Shown here: in pieces, positions 55,228 through 64,000 of the stretch | How the letters are laid out: every line of letters begins with the position of its first letter | Position numbering within the stretch: the stretch's first letter is position 1 | Assembly (NCBI RefSeq): GCF_020447105.2 | Contig: NZ_CP096184.1 | Coordinates: 1,302,001-1,366,000, forward strand | DNA: 64,000 bases | Direction of reading: 5' to 3' | Source of the DNA: Demequina sp. TMPB413 | Lineage (GTDB): Bacteria; Actinomycetota; Actinomycetes; Actinomycetales; Demequinaceae | Program-made: the position numbers and the translations under genes | The notes under the pieces: model-generated | Told to the model about the DNA's origin: nothing | What the model saw: only the letters and a program-made list of their open reading frames with translations | Database searches by the model: none

Positions 55228-57218
55228 GTCTCGACTACCTCCTGCTCAAGGGTACGAGACGCCTCGGCGTCGAGTCGACGCAAGGCCCCAAGCGCCGCCT
55301 CGCGATCCGTTGTCACCCACATGGGCGGCAGCGACCGCGTGAGAAAGCCGCGGTAGCCAGCCGTCGCGAGCCGGGGGTCCAAGACCGCCACGACCCCCCT
55401 GTCGCTCGCCGAGCGAATGAGCCGACCAGCTCCCTGCGCGAGCAGAAGCGCGGCATGAGTGGCGCTGATGGCGAGGAAGCCGTTGCCTCCCGACCGACCC
55501 ACCGCCTCCGTGCGCGCCTGGGAAATGGGCTCGTCTGGGCGAGGAAAGGGGATCCTATCGATCACCACCAGGCTCGCCGTCGCGCCAGGCACGTCGACGC
55601 CCTGCCACAGCGTCGTCGATCCGAAGAGGCACGTGCGCGGGTCTTCTCTGAACTGGCGCACCAGCGTGGAAACTTGGTCATCCTTTTGGTACAGGACGGG
55701 CACGTCGAGGCGTTCTCGCATCGCCTCGGCCGCAGCCAAAGCCGCGCGATGGGAAGAGAACAGCCCCAACGTGCGCCCACCAGCGGCCTCGATGAGGGAC
55801 TCTAGTTCGTCGAGCGCCTCGGGTGAGATCCCTCCCATGCCTGGGCGAGGGAGTTCGGACGCGACATACAGGATGCCTTGCGAGGCGTAGTCGAAGGGGC
55901 TACCCGCATCCAGGGTGACGGGATCGTGCACGCCTAGGTGGCGTGCGACCGTCTCAAAGCCTCCTCCGAGAGCCAGAGTGGCCGAAGTGAACACCGCCGG
56001 CTTTTCGCCCACGAGACGGTCGCCAATCACGCCCGCGACATCCAGCGGGGCCGCCAAGATGCGCTCCGGCGTAGTGGCGTCATAGTCCCCGTCGGCAGGA
56101 GCGAGCCACACGACGTAGTGGCCGGGGTCGGCCTGCAGTTCTTCGCACACGTCCATGACCTCGGTGAGCGCCGCCGACGCCATCTTGGCACCGGCACCCG
56201 CCTCCTTGGCACCACCGGAGTCTTTGGTGATCTTGGTGACAGCGCTGAGCGCCTCGCGGGCACCTGCGCGCACCAACTCGATCGCCGCAGCAAGCTCTTC
56301 CGAGGGGCCAAGACGCAGCCGTCCTACGGTCTCGCTCGCCAGTGCCGTCTCGAGCGCCCTCGCACCGGTGTCCATAGGTGCAGTGACAACACCGACGCGC
56401 CGTGCGCGCCGCCCAGCCCTGTCTATCGCGCGCACCGTGAGCTCGTGAGTCGCTGACGAGGTGATGCGGCTGACTAGCTCGTGGGCCTCGTCCACAATGA
56501 GGGCGTCGTGCTCCCCCAGGATGTCGTGGCTCGTGGCCTGGACTCCGAGCACGGCGTGATTGGTGACGACGATGTGGGCGCGTGCGGCCTCGTCGCGCGC
56601 CTTCTGCGAGAAGCATTCGGACGCCATGGGGCACTGGCTCTCGAGACACTCACGCCCCGTGACGGACACCTGAGCCCAGGCCCTTCCGCTGACTCCGGGG
56701 ACGAGGTCGTCCCTGTCCCCCGTGTCGGTCTCGTCGGCCCACGCGTTGAGCCTCACCACCTCGCGACCAAGGTCCGAGGTCGGGCCCAAGGGAAGGGCGG
56801 CCTCGTCGTCGTCCCCTCCTTCGTAGCCTCCTGCCATCTTGTGCACGCATAGATAGTTGCTGCGCCCCTTGAACAAGGCTGATCGCGCACGCTCTCCCAG
56901 CACCGGCTCGAGTGCGTCGACCACGGCAGGTAGGTCCTTGGAGAACACCTGGCGCTGCAAGGCCAGCGTCGCGGTGGAGACGACGATGCGCTCACCCTCC
57001 GTGACGGCTCTTGCGACGGCAGGCACGAGGTAGGCAAGCGACTTGCCGGTACCTGTTCCCGCTTGGACCAGCAGGTGCTCGTCGCCAGCGAGGGCGGACT
57101 CCACAGCGGACGCCATCTGCTCTTGACCCTCGCGGCGTTCGCCACCCATGGTCGCTACAACGCTTGCCAAGAGGGGTGCAGCCCCCACGTCGGCCGCGAC
57201 CGCCTTTGTCACCGTCAC
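55224..57218 (-). CDS. dinG: DinG/XPD-family DNA helicase
   Basis: 664 residues. Walker A GTGTGKS at 54-60, DEAH in IVDEAHELVSRI, and motif VI GRLIRSASDRG. Four cysteines (one in NYLCVHK, three in RECLESQCPMASECF) form the expected iron-sulfur cluster of XPD-like helicases. A DEDD nuclease domain is not present. The family acts in genome repair; E. coli DinG is SOS-regulated, but I see no LexA box here. It overlaps hflX and the small gene by 4 bases. Confidence 0.9.
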   Translation of the reverse strand: MTVTKAVAADVGAAPLLASVVATMGGERREGQEQMASAVESALAGDEHLLVQAGTGTGKSLAYLVPAVARAVTEGERIVVSTATLALQRQVFSKDLPAVVDALEPVLGERARSALFKGRSNYLCVHKMAGGYEGGDDDEAALPLGPTSDLGREVVRLNAWADETDTGDRDDLVPGVSGRAWAQVSVTGRECLESQCPMASECFSQKARDEAARAHIVVTNHAVLGVQATSHDILGEHDALIVDEAHELVSRITSSATHELTVRAIDRAGRRARRVGVVTAPMDTGARALETALASETVGRLRLGPSEELAAAIELVRAGAREALSAVTKITKDSGGAKEAGAGAKMASAALTEVMDVCEELQADPGHYVVWLAPADGDYDATTPERILAAPLDVAGVIGDRLVGEKPAVFTSATLALGGGFETVARHLGVHDPVTLDAGSPFDYASQGILYVASELPRPGMGGISPEALDELESLIEAAGGRTLGLFSSHRAALAAAEAMRERLDVPVLYQKDDQVSTLVRQFREDPRTCLFGSTTLWQGVDVPGATASLVVIDRIPFPRPDEPISQARTEAVGRSGGNGFLAISATHAALLLAQGAGRLIRSASDRGVVAVLDPRLATAGYRGFLTRSLPPMWVTTDREAALGALRRLDAEASRTLEQEVVET

Positions 57219-58714
57219 GACGCGGCCGAGGCGGCCTCGCGGATGCGTGCCGCGAGCGCGTCGGAAACGTCCGCAACCAAGTGGTAGCCGTCGCCGGCGT
57301 GATCCTCGCTGAGCACCTCGCCATCGCGATGCGCCTCGTTGACCAGATCGCCGCGCGAGTACGGCAGCGTCACATCCACGTGCACCGGCGGGCGCGGCAG
57401 CATGGCCCCGACCGTCTCGAGCAGCTCGTCGATCCCCTGACCCGTCAGCGCCGACACCTCGACGTGTGGCTCTCTGCGGCCGCGCAAGCGCAGCAGGGTC
57501 TCCTCGTCGGCGGCGTCAACCTTATTAAATACCAGGAGTTCCGCCACGTCGTGGGCGCCAGGGACGTCCGCCAAGACGGTGCGCACCGCCGTGATCTGAC
57601 CCTCAGGATCGGGGTGCGAGGCATCCACGACGTGGAGCACGAGGTCCGCGTGTGTGACCTCCTCCAGCGTCGACTGGAAGGCCGCGACCAGTTGGTGTGG
57701 CAGGTCCTTCACGAAGCCGACGGTGTCCGACACGGTGATGTCGCGACCGTCTGGCGTGGTCATTCGGCGCACCGTCGGATCAAGGGTTGCGAAGAGTGCG
57801 TTCTGGACGAGCGCGCCAGCCCCTGTCAGGCGGTTGAGAAGGGAGGACTTGCCGGCGTTGGTGTAGCCGACGATGGCGACGTTTGGCATGGCCAGGCGCT
57901 TCTCGCGGCGCACGTTGCGCGCGGGCTCCATCAGTTTGATCTGGCGGCGCAATTGAGCCATCCGGGTGCGGATGCGGCGCCGGTCGAGTTCGATCTTGGT
58001 TTCACCTGGTCCGCGGGAGCCCATTCCGGCCGCCGCGCCACCCACCTGGCCGCCCGCTTGGCGGGACATCGACTCACCCCAACCTCGAAGCCTCGGCATG
58101 AGGTACTCGAGCTGCGCCAATTCCACTTGAGCCTTGCCCTCTTTTGACTTGGCGTGTTGCGCAAAGATGTCGAGGATCAGCGCGGTGCGGTCGATCACCT
58201 TGACCTTCACCACGTCCTCAAGGGCACGACGCTGGCTCGGTTGAAGTTCGTCGTTGACGATGACCGTGTCGGCACCTACTGCCTTGACCACGTCGCGCAG
58301 TTCGATTGCCTTGCCCTTGCCGATGTACGTGGCTGGATCGGGATGAGCGCGGCGTTGCAGCAACCCGTCGAGCACCTCGGAGCCCGCCGTCTCGGCGAGC
58401 GCTGCGAGCTCACGAAGCGACACTTCTGCCTCTGTGGCAGGCCCGCGCACCCACTGACCCACGAGCACGACCTTCTCCAGGAGCAACTGGCGGTACTCAA
58501 CCTCGGTGATGTCCTCGAGTTCGGTGGACAGACCGGCGACGCGCCTCATCCCCTCGCGCTGCTCGCGCTCGAACTGGTCACCGTCGTAGTCGGTGCGGCC
58601 GGTTTCGCGCGCGCTCACGGCGGTCCCGGCGCGCGACAACACCCTGTCGATCACCGATTCGACAGAACTGTTCGCTTGTTGGGCCTCGAGGGGTTCGTCG
58701 TGAGGTGCATTCAT
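57215..58714 (-). CDS. hflX: ribosome-associated GTPase HflX
   Basis: 499 residues. The N-terminal HflX domain has YIGKGKAIELRD and DELQPSQRRALED, followed by the glycine-rich linker with GPGETKIELDRRRIR and the GTPase domain: G1 GYTNAGKSSL, G3 DTVGF, G4 NKVD. HflX rescues stalled ribosomes under heat and antibiotic stress. The N-terminus is about 60 residues longer than in E. coli and low in conservation. It is divergent from the methyltransferase gene. Confidence 0.94.
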   Translation of the reverse strand: MNAPHDEPLEAQQANSSVESVIDRVLSRAGTAVSARETGRTDYDGDQFEREQREGMRRVAGLSTELEDITEVEYRQLLLEKVVLVGQWVRGPATEAEVSLRELAALAETAGSEVLDGLLQRRAHPDPATYIGKGKAIELRDVVKAVGADTVIVNDELQPSQRRALEDVVKVKVIDRTALILDIFAQHAKSKEGKAQVELAQLEYLMPRLRGWGESMSRQAGGQVGGAAAGMGSRGPGETKIELDRRRIRTRMAQLRRQIKLMEPARNVRREKRLAMPNVAIVGYTNAGKSSLLNRLTGAGALVQNALFATLDPTVRRMTTPDGRDITVSDTVGFVKDLPHQLVAAFQSTLEEVTHADLVLHVVDASHPDPEGQITAVRTVLADVPGAHDVAELLVFNKVDAADEETLLRLRGRREPHVEVSALTGQGIDELLETVGAMLPRPPVHVDVTLPYSRGDLVNEAHRDGEVLSEDHAGDGYHLVADVSDALAARIREAASAAS

Positions 58715-58760
58715 GAGGTCTCTAGTGTCTCATTCGGGCGGACGCGGTGCGGGCGCGCAC

Positions 58761-58766
58761 TACGCT
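58761..58766 (+). promoter_or_regulatory. -10 box of a leaderless gene
   Basis: TACGCT lies 8 bases before the GTG start at 58775, so transcription would begin at or next to the start codon. No Shine-Dalgarno motif lies in between. Confidence 0.5.
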
Positions 58767-58774
58767 TGGGCAAC

Positions 58775-59401
58775 GTGGAGCACTACTTCTCGGCGCAACC
58801 GGCATCGGCCGACGAGCGGCGCCAGATCAGTGTGACCCTCCACGGGCGGTCTTACTCCCTTGAGACGGCTCCAGGCGTGTTCTCTCCCGCCCATGTGGAC
58901 CTGGGGACGACGGTCTTGCTCGACACGGTGGACACTCCCCCAGCGGGCGAGGTGCTCGATCTTGGTTGCGGGTGGGGGCCCATCGCGCTCACGGCTGCGC
59001 TCATGGAGCCTCGCGCCAGGGTCACCGCAGTGGATGTCAACGAGCGGGCGCTCGACCTGTTGCGCCTCAATGAGGCCACGGTGCGGGCGTCTACACCGGA
59101 AATGGCCGCCGTTGAAGCCGTGACACCCGATGCGGTACCCGACACCGCGCGCTTCGATGCCATCTGGTCGAATCCCCCGATCCGCGTCGGCAAGCCCGCC
59201 CTGCACGCCCTGCTGGCGACGTGGCTTCCGCGGTTGAAGCCAGGAGGCGAGGCCTTGCTGGTGGTCCAGAAGAACCTGGGCGCCGACTCGCTCGCCCGGT
59301 GGATTACTGAGCAAACGGACGACGCTGGGTCGCGTTGGGGCGAGGTGGAGAAGGTGCGCTCGTCCAAGGGATTCAGAGTGCTGCGGTTGGTGCGAGGGTA
59401 G
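58775..59401 (+). CDS. RsmC-like class I rRNA methyltransferase
   Basis: 208 residues from GTG 58775 (VEHYFSAQPASADERRQI). Motif I is VLDLGCGWGPIALTAA, and the catalytic NPPIR motif is the N6/N2 guanine-type signature shared with RsmC (G1207 of 16S rRNA). The protein is half-size compared with E. coli RsmC, which has two domains, so it is the single-domain form typical of Gram-positives. Long upstream frames that read back to 58154 lie antisense to hflX and are rejected. Confidence 0.88.
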   Translation: MEHYFSAQPASADERRQISVTLHGRSYSLETAPGVFSPAHVDLGTTVLLDTVDTPPAGEVLDLGCGWGPIALTAALMEPRARVTAVDVNERALDLLRLNEATVRASTPEMAAVEAVTPDAVPDTARFDAIWSNPPIRVGKPALHALLATWLPRLKPGGEALLVVQKNLGADSLARWITEQTDDAGSRWGEVEKVRSSKGFRVLRLVRG

Positions 59402-59525
59402 TTGGGCTCGCACAACGCGCCTACTAGTCCGCCCCGACGGTTAGGTGCCGCTGTCTATCGCGCCACCATCTCGCTCCTCGCGTCCCGCGAGCGACACCCT
59501 GACTATCGCGACGATTCCGACTAAC

Positions 59526-59735
59526 TCAGCGCTCGTCCACGTTTGAGCGCCACGCGATCATCGGTTGTACTACATCGCGCCTCCAATGGACCTCGCCGTG
59601 TTCTTGCGCCGCCTCGACAAGTTCGGCGAGCCTCTGAAAGACCGACTCGGCAACAACGCCAACCCAGCGATCAGGATGGTCGGAAGCGTCGTCGCGTAGG
59701 TCCCAGAAGTTGTCCGCAAGCCCGTCTCTAGCCAT
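59526..59735 (-). CDS. small protein of unknown function
   Basis: 69 residues, acidic and balanced in composition (NFWDLRDDASDHPDRWVGVVAESVFQRLAELVEAAQEHGE). The amino-acid use looks protein-like, unlike most short frames on this GC-rich DNA. No ribosome site is evident, and the start could be leaderless. An overlapping frame at 59570-59797 looks less like a protein. No motif recognised. Confidence 0.45.
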   Translation of the reverse strand: MARDGLADNFWDLRDDASDHPDRWVGVVAESVFQRLAELVEAAQEHGEVHWRRDVVQPMIAWRSNVDER

Positions 59736-59803
59736 GTGTCCACGCTAGTCCATCTGGGATTCCCCGTGTGGGCAAGAGCCGCTCGCGTCAGATGCACGGG
59801 TCG

Positions 59804-60682
59804 TTACAGCGAACGATTGACCTCGAGGGCGCCGTCGGCCACCAACACTGCTGGTCCTTCCAGAATGGTGCTGTCTTCCTTGATCCTCACGGTGACCATG
59901 CCTCCCGGAACTTCGACGTCCCAGACGCTCGGGGCTCCTGCGCCTGCCCAAGATCGCACCGCGAGCGCCACCGCGCACGCACCCGTCCCGCACGACATGG
60001 TCTCCCCCGAACCGCGCTCGTGGACCCGCATGCGCACACGGCCGTGGGGCTCGTCGCCCACCATCTCACCGCCGAGCGTCACAGCAAACTCGACGTTGGA
60101 CCCATGCTCCAGTTGTGGCAGCACCGTCGGGGGCGTGGTCAGGTCGAGCGCTTCGAGCTCGTCTGGAGTGGCGAGCGCGACCACATGGTGCGGGTTACCC
60201 ACATTGACGCTCAATGCAGGACGCGGCGGCGTCAGCCCACTGGCGTGCACCTCGGAGTCGAAACCGTCGGCCGCATCGCCCAGCGACCACTGCCCCATCC
60301 CGACCGCGTAGCGCCCGTTGCCCAGCGCCGTCACGGTGCGCGTGCCACCACGAGTCCCGATGGTCAGGCCGCCTCGCGCGTCCACGCCCGCTTCCCGCTC
60401 CAGAAACAGCGCAAAGACGCGCGCACCGTTGCCGCACATCTCCGACACCGTTCCGTCGGCATTCCAATAGTCCATGAACCACGTCGAGGCGTCGTAGCCC
60501 TTGCCAGCTTCCAGCCGTCCTGCACGAACGGCCCTAATCACGCCGTCGGCGCCGATGCCTGCGCGACGATTGCACAGGAAACGCACCAAATCAGGGGTGA
60601 TTTCGATCTCGCCGTGCTCGTCAAAGAGCAGCACGAAGTCGTTCTGGGTGCCGTGCCCCTTAGTGAATCGCAAGGAAGCCAT
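59804..60682 (-). CDS. dapF: diaminopimelate epimerase
   Basis: 292 residues from ATG 60682 (MASLRFTKGHGTQNDFVLL). The catalytic cysteine pair lies in EMCGNGARV (Cys83) and SCGTGACAVA (Cys231), with NADGTVS nearby. It interconverts LL- and meso-diaminopimelate, for lysine and possibly the wall. A longer upstream frame crosses repeat DNA and is rejected. The MurE motif suggests that the product may serve lysine more than the wall. Confidence 0.95.
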   Translation of the reverse strand: MASLRFTKGHGTQNDFVLLFDEHGEIEITPDLVRFLCNRRAGIGADGVIRAVRAGRLEAGKGYDASTWFMDYWNADGTVSEMCGNGARVFALFLEREAGVDARGGLTIGTRGGTRTVTALGNGRYAVGMGQWSLGDAADGFDSEVHASGLTPPRPALSVNVGNPHHVVALATPDELEALDLTTPPTVLPQLEHGSNVEFAVTLGGEMVGDEPHGRVRMRVHERGSGETMSCGTGACAVALAVRSWAGAGAPSVWDVEVPGGMVTVRIKEDSTILEGPAVLVADGALEVNRSL

Positions 60683-60695
60683 GGGCCCAGCGTAC

Positions 60696-60741
60696 GCAAC
60701 GGCGTGAGGGAGTCGTTCGCAACGGCGCGAGGGAGTCGTTC
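60696..60741. repeat. 23-bp tandem duplication
   Basis: Copies at 60696-60718 and 60719-60741 differ at one base (T versus C in the GGCGYGAGG part). They lie directly before the family A element and just upstream of dapF. Confidence 0.75.
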
Positions 60742-60752
60742 GCGAAGACTCC

Positions 60753-60839
60753 GTACCGTCCCTGACACTCGACGAGGGCTGCGCTCGGCGCGGCGGGCGC
60801 GACACGCCACCCGGAAGCCAACGCGGTGTCAGGGACGGC
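60753..60839. repeat. palindromic intergenic element, family A copy 2
   Basis: GTACCGTCCCTGACAC at 60753-60768 faces GTGTCAGGGACGGC at 60826-60839, the same arm pair as at 14990-15078 with a similar spacing (57 versus 55 bases) but a different middle. It fills the 232-bp gap between miaA and dapF. Two copies about 46 kb apart show it is dispersed. Confidence 0.78.
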
Positions 60840-60914
60840 ACGCGCGGCGACGGCCCGAGTGTGACGGTACGCGCGGCGGTGGCCGAGGTGTAAGGGTGCC
60901 CGGTGGAGCGCGAG

Positions 60915-61865
60915 TCAGCGCTCGACAGACGCGGCTTCCACCAAGGTGAGGGCGTCGCGGGCAGCGCGTGGCACATCCGCGGCATCGACTGGCGCCGCGA
61001 CCCACTTCACGCGCGGGTCGGGACGGAACCATCGGTCCTGTTTGCGCGCCAGTCTGCGGGTATTGCGGGCAATGAGTTCTCGCGCCTGCTCCGCGTCGAA
61101 CTCTCCGTCGAGGTGCGCGAGGGTTTCGGCGTAGCCAACCGCTCTGCGCGCCGTCACGCCTTCCCTCAGCCCCGCATCCACAAGCTTGCGAACCTCGTCC
61201 ACGAGACCGTCAGCCCACATGCGCTCCACGCGAGCGTCAATCCGCTCGTCAAGTGCCGCGTATGGAAGCTCCAACGCAATCTGGACGGCGGGCGCCGCGT
61301 ACTCATGGCGCGGAAGCGAGCTGGCGTAGTCTCCAGCCACTTCAATGATCTCGAGCGCCCTGACAATGCGCTTGGCATTGCGCGGGTGGATCTTGGCGGC
61401 GGCAGCAGCGTCCACCGCCGCGAGCTCTCGGTGAAGAATGCCGGGCCCCTCCGCCTCAGCGCGAGCCTCCAGACGCGCACGCACGTCGGGGTCGGTGCCA
61501 GGAAAGTCGAAGCGATCCAAGAGCGCCCTCAGGTACAGGCCGGAGCCGCCCACGACGATCGCGCGCAGGTCCCGCGCATGAATCGCCGCGACATCGGCCC
61601 GTGCGGACTCCTGAAAGCGCGCCACCGAGGCATCCTCGGTGACGTCGAGGGTGTCGAGTTGGTGATGCGTGACGCCGCGCCGTTCGGAAACGGGCAGCTT
61701 TGCGGTGCCGATGTCCATCCCTCGGTAGAACTGCATGGAATCGGCGTTGATGATCTCGGCGCCCGGTAGGCCTGCCCGAGTGCCTAGTAAGTGTGCGAGC
61801 TCGAGACTGACCGCTGACTTTCCCGTCGCGGTCGCGCCTACGATTGCGACGATCGGTCGGGTCAC
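60915..61865 (-). CDS. miaA: tRNA dimethylallyltransferase
   Basis: 316 residues from GTG 61865, which overlaps the miaB stop as GTGA; an upstream in-frame ATG would overlap more. The P-loop GATATGKS lies at 10-17, then [18 protein letters not shown] and [12 protein letters not shown]. It adds the isopentenyl group to A37 of tRNAs reading U-starting codons, the substrate of MiaB. Gene order miaB-miaA fits one pathway. Confidence 0.94.
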   Translation of the reverse strand: MTRPIVAIVGATATGKSAVSLELAHLLGTRAGLPGAEIINADSMQFYRGMDIGTAKLPVSERRGVTHHQLDTLDVTEDASVARFQESARADVAAIHARDLRAIVVGGSGLYLRALLDRFDFPGTDPDVRARLEARAEAEGPGILHRELAAVDAAAAAKIHPRNAKRIVRALEIIEVAGDYASSLPRHEYAAPAVQIALELPYAALDERIDARVERMWADGLVDEVRKLVDAGLREGVTARRAVGYAETLAHLDGEFDAEQARELIARNTRRLARKQDRWFRPDPRVKWVAAPVDAADVPRAARDALTLVEAASVER

Positions 61866-63352
61866 GCGGAGGGTACCCTCACCGCGGGCAAACCAAGTCC
61901 CACGGGTCCGTTCACCGCGGGCGTTCCGCACGAATCGTGTGCATGATCGGGGTTCGACCCTTCCTCCCAGGCATCACCCGCCCTGGTACGTCGCACCACA
62001 TAGGCAGACGCCGCTTCTGGGCCGTCGGCGATGAGGTGGTAAGGCGCCCCATGGGACACGCGCACCGTCACCATGTCGCCGGGCCGTGGAACATCCGAGC
62101 CCTCTGGCACGCCAAAGTGAACGAGTCGGTTGCCTGGCTCGCGTCCGCTCAACCGCGAACCGTCACCCTTACCTTTGCGGCCACCTCCGTCGAGCACCAT
62201 CAACTCGACTTCGCGACCCACCATGCCCTCGGCATCGCTCAGCGAGAGACGGTCCTGAAGAGCGAGCAAGCGTTCGAACCGCTCCTGCACCACGGCCTTA
62301 GGCAGCGGCTCACGGTCGAATGCAGGGGTCCCGGGACGCGGACTGTACTGGAAGGTATATGCGCTGGTAAACCGCGAAGCCTCCACAACTCGCATCGTCT
62401 CGAGGAAGTCCTCCTCTGTCTCGCCAGGGAATCCCACGATGATGTCCGTCGTGATCGATGCGTCCGGCATCGCTTCCCTGACCCTGTCGAGGATCCCCAA
62501 AAACTTGCTTGATCGATAGGAACGCCGCATGGCGCGCAGCACCGCATCGGAACCCGACTGGAGCGGCATGTGCAGACTAGGCATCACGTTGGGCGTCTCG
62601 GCCATTGCCACGATGACATCGTCGGTGAACGCCGCAGGGTGAGGTGACGTGAATCGGACCCTCTCGAGCCCGTCGATGTTGCCACAGGCTCTGAGCAGTT
62701 TCGCGAAAGCGCCGCGGTCCCCGAACTCAACCCCGTACGAGTTCACGTTCTGGCCCAGCAAGGTGACTTCAACGACTCCCTGCGCCACGAGCGCCTCGAC
62801 CTCTGCCAGGATCTCGCCCGGGCGACGGTCGCGCTCTTTGCCACGCAGCGACGGGACAATGCAGAAGGTGCACGTGTTGTTGCAGCCCACCGAGATGGAC
62901 ACCCACGCGGACGCGTGAGAGTCCCGCCTGCTCGGCAGCGTTGACGGGAAGACCTTGAGTGACTCTTCAATCTCGACTTGAGCCGCCGCATTGTGCCGAG
63001 CGCGCTCCAACATGGCGGGGAGTACGTCGATGTTGTGAGTGCCAAAGACGACGTCAACCCAAGGTGCCTTGGTGACGATCTCGCCACGGTCCTTCTGCGC
63101 AAGGCAGCCGCCCACTGCGATCTGCATCCCGCCAGGACGCGCTGCCTTGATGGATGCGAGCTGGCCCAGATTGCCGTAGAGCTTGTTTGCCGCGTTCTCG
63201 CGCACGGCACACGTGTTGATGACCACAACGTCGGCCTCTTCTGAACCTGCAGGAGCGGCGCGATAGCCCGCACTTTCGAGCAAACCGGCCATGTGCTCAG
63301 AATCGTGCACGTTCATTTGGCAGCCGAGCGTCTTGACGACGTAGGTCCGCAT
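61862..63352 (-). CDS. miaB: tRNA-2-methylthio-N6-dimethylallyladenosine synthase
   Basis: 496 residues. Cys11, Cys48 and Cys83 bind the auxiliary cluster; the radical-SAM motif is Cys157-xxx-Cys161-xx-Cys164 in [14 protein letters not shown] domain follows (about 375-445). It methylthiolates A37 after MiaA acts. It lies 5 bases after the rny stop. Confidence 0.94.
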   Translation of the reverse strand: MRTYVVKTLGCQMNVHDSEHMAGLLESAGYRAAPAGSEEADVVVINTCAVRENAANKLYGNLGQLASIKAARPGGMQIAVGGCLAQKDRGEIVTKAPWVDVVFGTHNIDVLPAMLERARHNAAAQVEIEESLKVFPSTLPSRRDSHASAWVSISVGCNNTCTFCIVPSLRGKERDRRPGEILAEVEALVAQGVVEVTLLGQNVNSYGVEFGDRGAFAKLLRACGNIDGLERVRFTSPHPAAFTDDVIVAMAETPNVMPSLHMPLQSGSDAVLRAMRRSYRSSKFLGILDRVREAMPDASITTDIIVGFPGETEEDFLETMRVVEASRFTSAYTFQYSPRPGTPAFDREPLPKAVVQERFERLLALQDRLSLSDAEGMVGREVELMVLDGGGRKGKGDGSRLSGREPGNRLVHFGVPEGSDVPRPGDMVTVRVSHGAPYHLIADGPEAASAYVVRRTRAGDAWEEGSNPDHAHDSCGTPAVNGPVGLGLPAVRVPSA

Positions 63353-63357
63353 TGCTG

Positions 63358-64000
63358 TTATGCCTGTCCGGCGACGAAGTCCGCGCGAGTCTCGCGGATC
63401 ACCGTCACCTTGATCTCCCCAGCGAAGCTGAAGTCCTTCTCGATGTGCTCAGCAATGGTACGTGCTAGCGCCTTGGCTCCGTCATCATCGACGATCGCCG
63501 GCTCGACTGCGACCCGTAGTTCCCTGCCTGCCGCCATCGCATACACATGGGCCACACCCTCGTGTTCCTCCACCAGTCGCTCGAGCGATTCCATGCGCTC
63601 GACGTAGGAATCGACGTCCTCCCGTCGCGCACCAGGGCGTGACGCCGACACCGCGTCAGCAACTTGCACGATGACTGCTTCGATCGTTTCTTGGGGCACC
63701 TCGTCGTGGTGAGCCTCGATCGCGTTCACGACGTCGGCGTGCTCTCCCAACTCGCGCGCCACGCGGGCCCCAAGTTGTGCGTGCGTGCCCTCGTGGTTGC
63801 CCGTCATCGCCTTGCCGATGTCGTGGAGGAAGGCGGCTCGGCGGGCCAACGCTTCGTCGGCGCCCACAAGCTTGGCGATCTCGGCGGCCAGGTGTGCGCA
63901 CTCCACCAGGTGAGCCAGGACGTTCTGGTTGTACGAGGTGCGCAGGCGCAACGCCCCAAGCAACTCAAGGATCCCTTGGGGAACCCCCACAACACCAGCC
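63358..64000 (-). CDS. rny: ribonuclease Y, C-terminal part (5' end outside window)
   Basis: The visible 213 residues carry the HD domain: [24 protein letters not shown], the metal-binding [16 protein letters not shown] and the C-terminal [17 protein letters not shown] that ends RNase Y. The KH domain and membrane anchor would lie to the right. The frame stays open to the edge. RNase Y starts mRNA decay in many Gram-positives. Confidence 0.92.
   Translation of the reverse strand, partial: AGVVGVPQGILELLGALRLRTSYNQNVLAHLVECAHLAAEIAKLVGADEALARRAAFLHDIGKAMTGNHEGTHAQLGARVARELGEHADVVNAIEAHHDEVPQETIEAVIVQVADAVSASRPGARREDVDSYVERMESLERLVEEHEGVAHVYAMAAGRELRVAVEPAIVDDDGAKALARTIAEHIEKDFSFAGEIKVTVIRETRADFVAGQA

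Noticed and set aside
58154-58774. Long N-terminal extension of the methyltransferase
   Set aside because: This stretch is antisense to hflX; the conserved protein begins at GTG 58775.
59570-59797. Small frame overlapping the 59526 gene
   Set aside because: Its composition (Ser, Thr, Arg-rich) looks random, and the other frame is more protein-like.

Overview
The window is high-GC DNA (roughly two thirds G+C by eye) with dense, compact genes that often overlap by 4 bases (ATGA or GTGA). Its gene content and order point to an actinobacterium: Wag31/DivIVA, SepF, PriA (bifunctional HisA/TrpF), MraZ with a 10-bp box array, a LysM gene divergent from lexA beside nrdR, DUF3040, HelD, and a dcw cluster without ftsA or ddl. 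Details such as a short SerA and a MurE with an unusual ENPK motif fit the order Micrococcales best; I cannot name a genus. Nearly everything is chromosomal housekeeping. I see no rRNA, tRNA, CRISPR array, prophage or insertion sequence.

Layout. (1) 1-2799 (+): two tandem copies of a two-gene module, each a membrane-anchored coiled-coil protein translationally coupled to a trypsin-like serine protease lipoprotein. A 3.5-copy array of 41-bp palindromic repeats follows (2805-2950). (2) 2962-9703 (-): histidine operon hisD-hisC-hisB-unknown-hisH-priA, then a lipoprotein gene and an SseB-family gene. (3) 9857-19912: a nitronate monooxygenase-like gene, dnaE, hrpA and a GNAT acetyltransferase, with convergent overlapping ends. 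(4) 19917-40072 (-): about 20 kb of cell-wall and division genes in transcription order mraZ-rsmH-ftsL-ftsI-murE-murF-mraY-murD-ftsW-murG-murC-ftsQ-ftsZ-pgeF-sepF-yggT-wag31-traR/dksA-lspA-rluD. (5) 40263-44781 (+): moxR, DUF58 and transglutaminase genes, then DUF3040, a cold-shock gene and a PAC2 gene on the other strand. (6) 46700-53132: helD, a matrixin-like protease, serA and a DEAD-box helicase. (7) 53129-54902: nrdR, a LysM gene and lexA around a three-box SOS control region. (8) 54958-64000: dinG, hflX, an RsmC-like methyltransferase, dapF, miaA, miaB and the 3' part of rny.

How the parts connect. The dcw cluster makes lipid II (MurC-F, MraY, MurG), flips or polymerises and cross-links it at the septum (FtsW, FtsI), and places the Z ring (FtsZ, SepF, Wag31). 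DapF feeds diaminopimelate/lysine synthesis. The SOS locus couples DNA damage to a secreted LysM protein that is probably a division inhibitor, as in the syntenic mycobacterial and corynebacterial loci.

No gene-free stretch exceeds 300 bases. The longest gaps (5141-5405, 14875-15156, 60683-60914) each carry paired inverted repeats that look like dispersed intergenic elements. The most novel material is the duplicated coiled-coil/protease module with its downstream palindrome array, and these intergenic repeat families.
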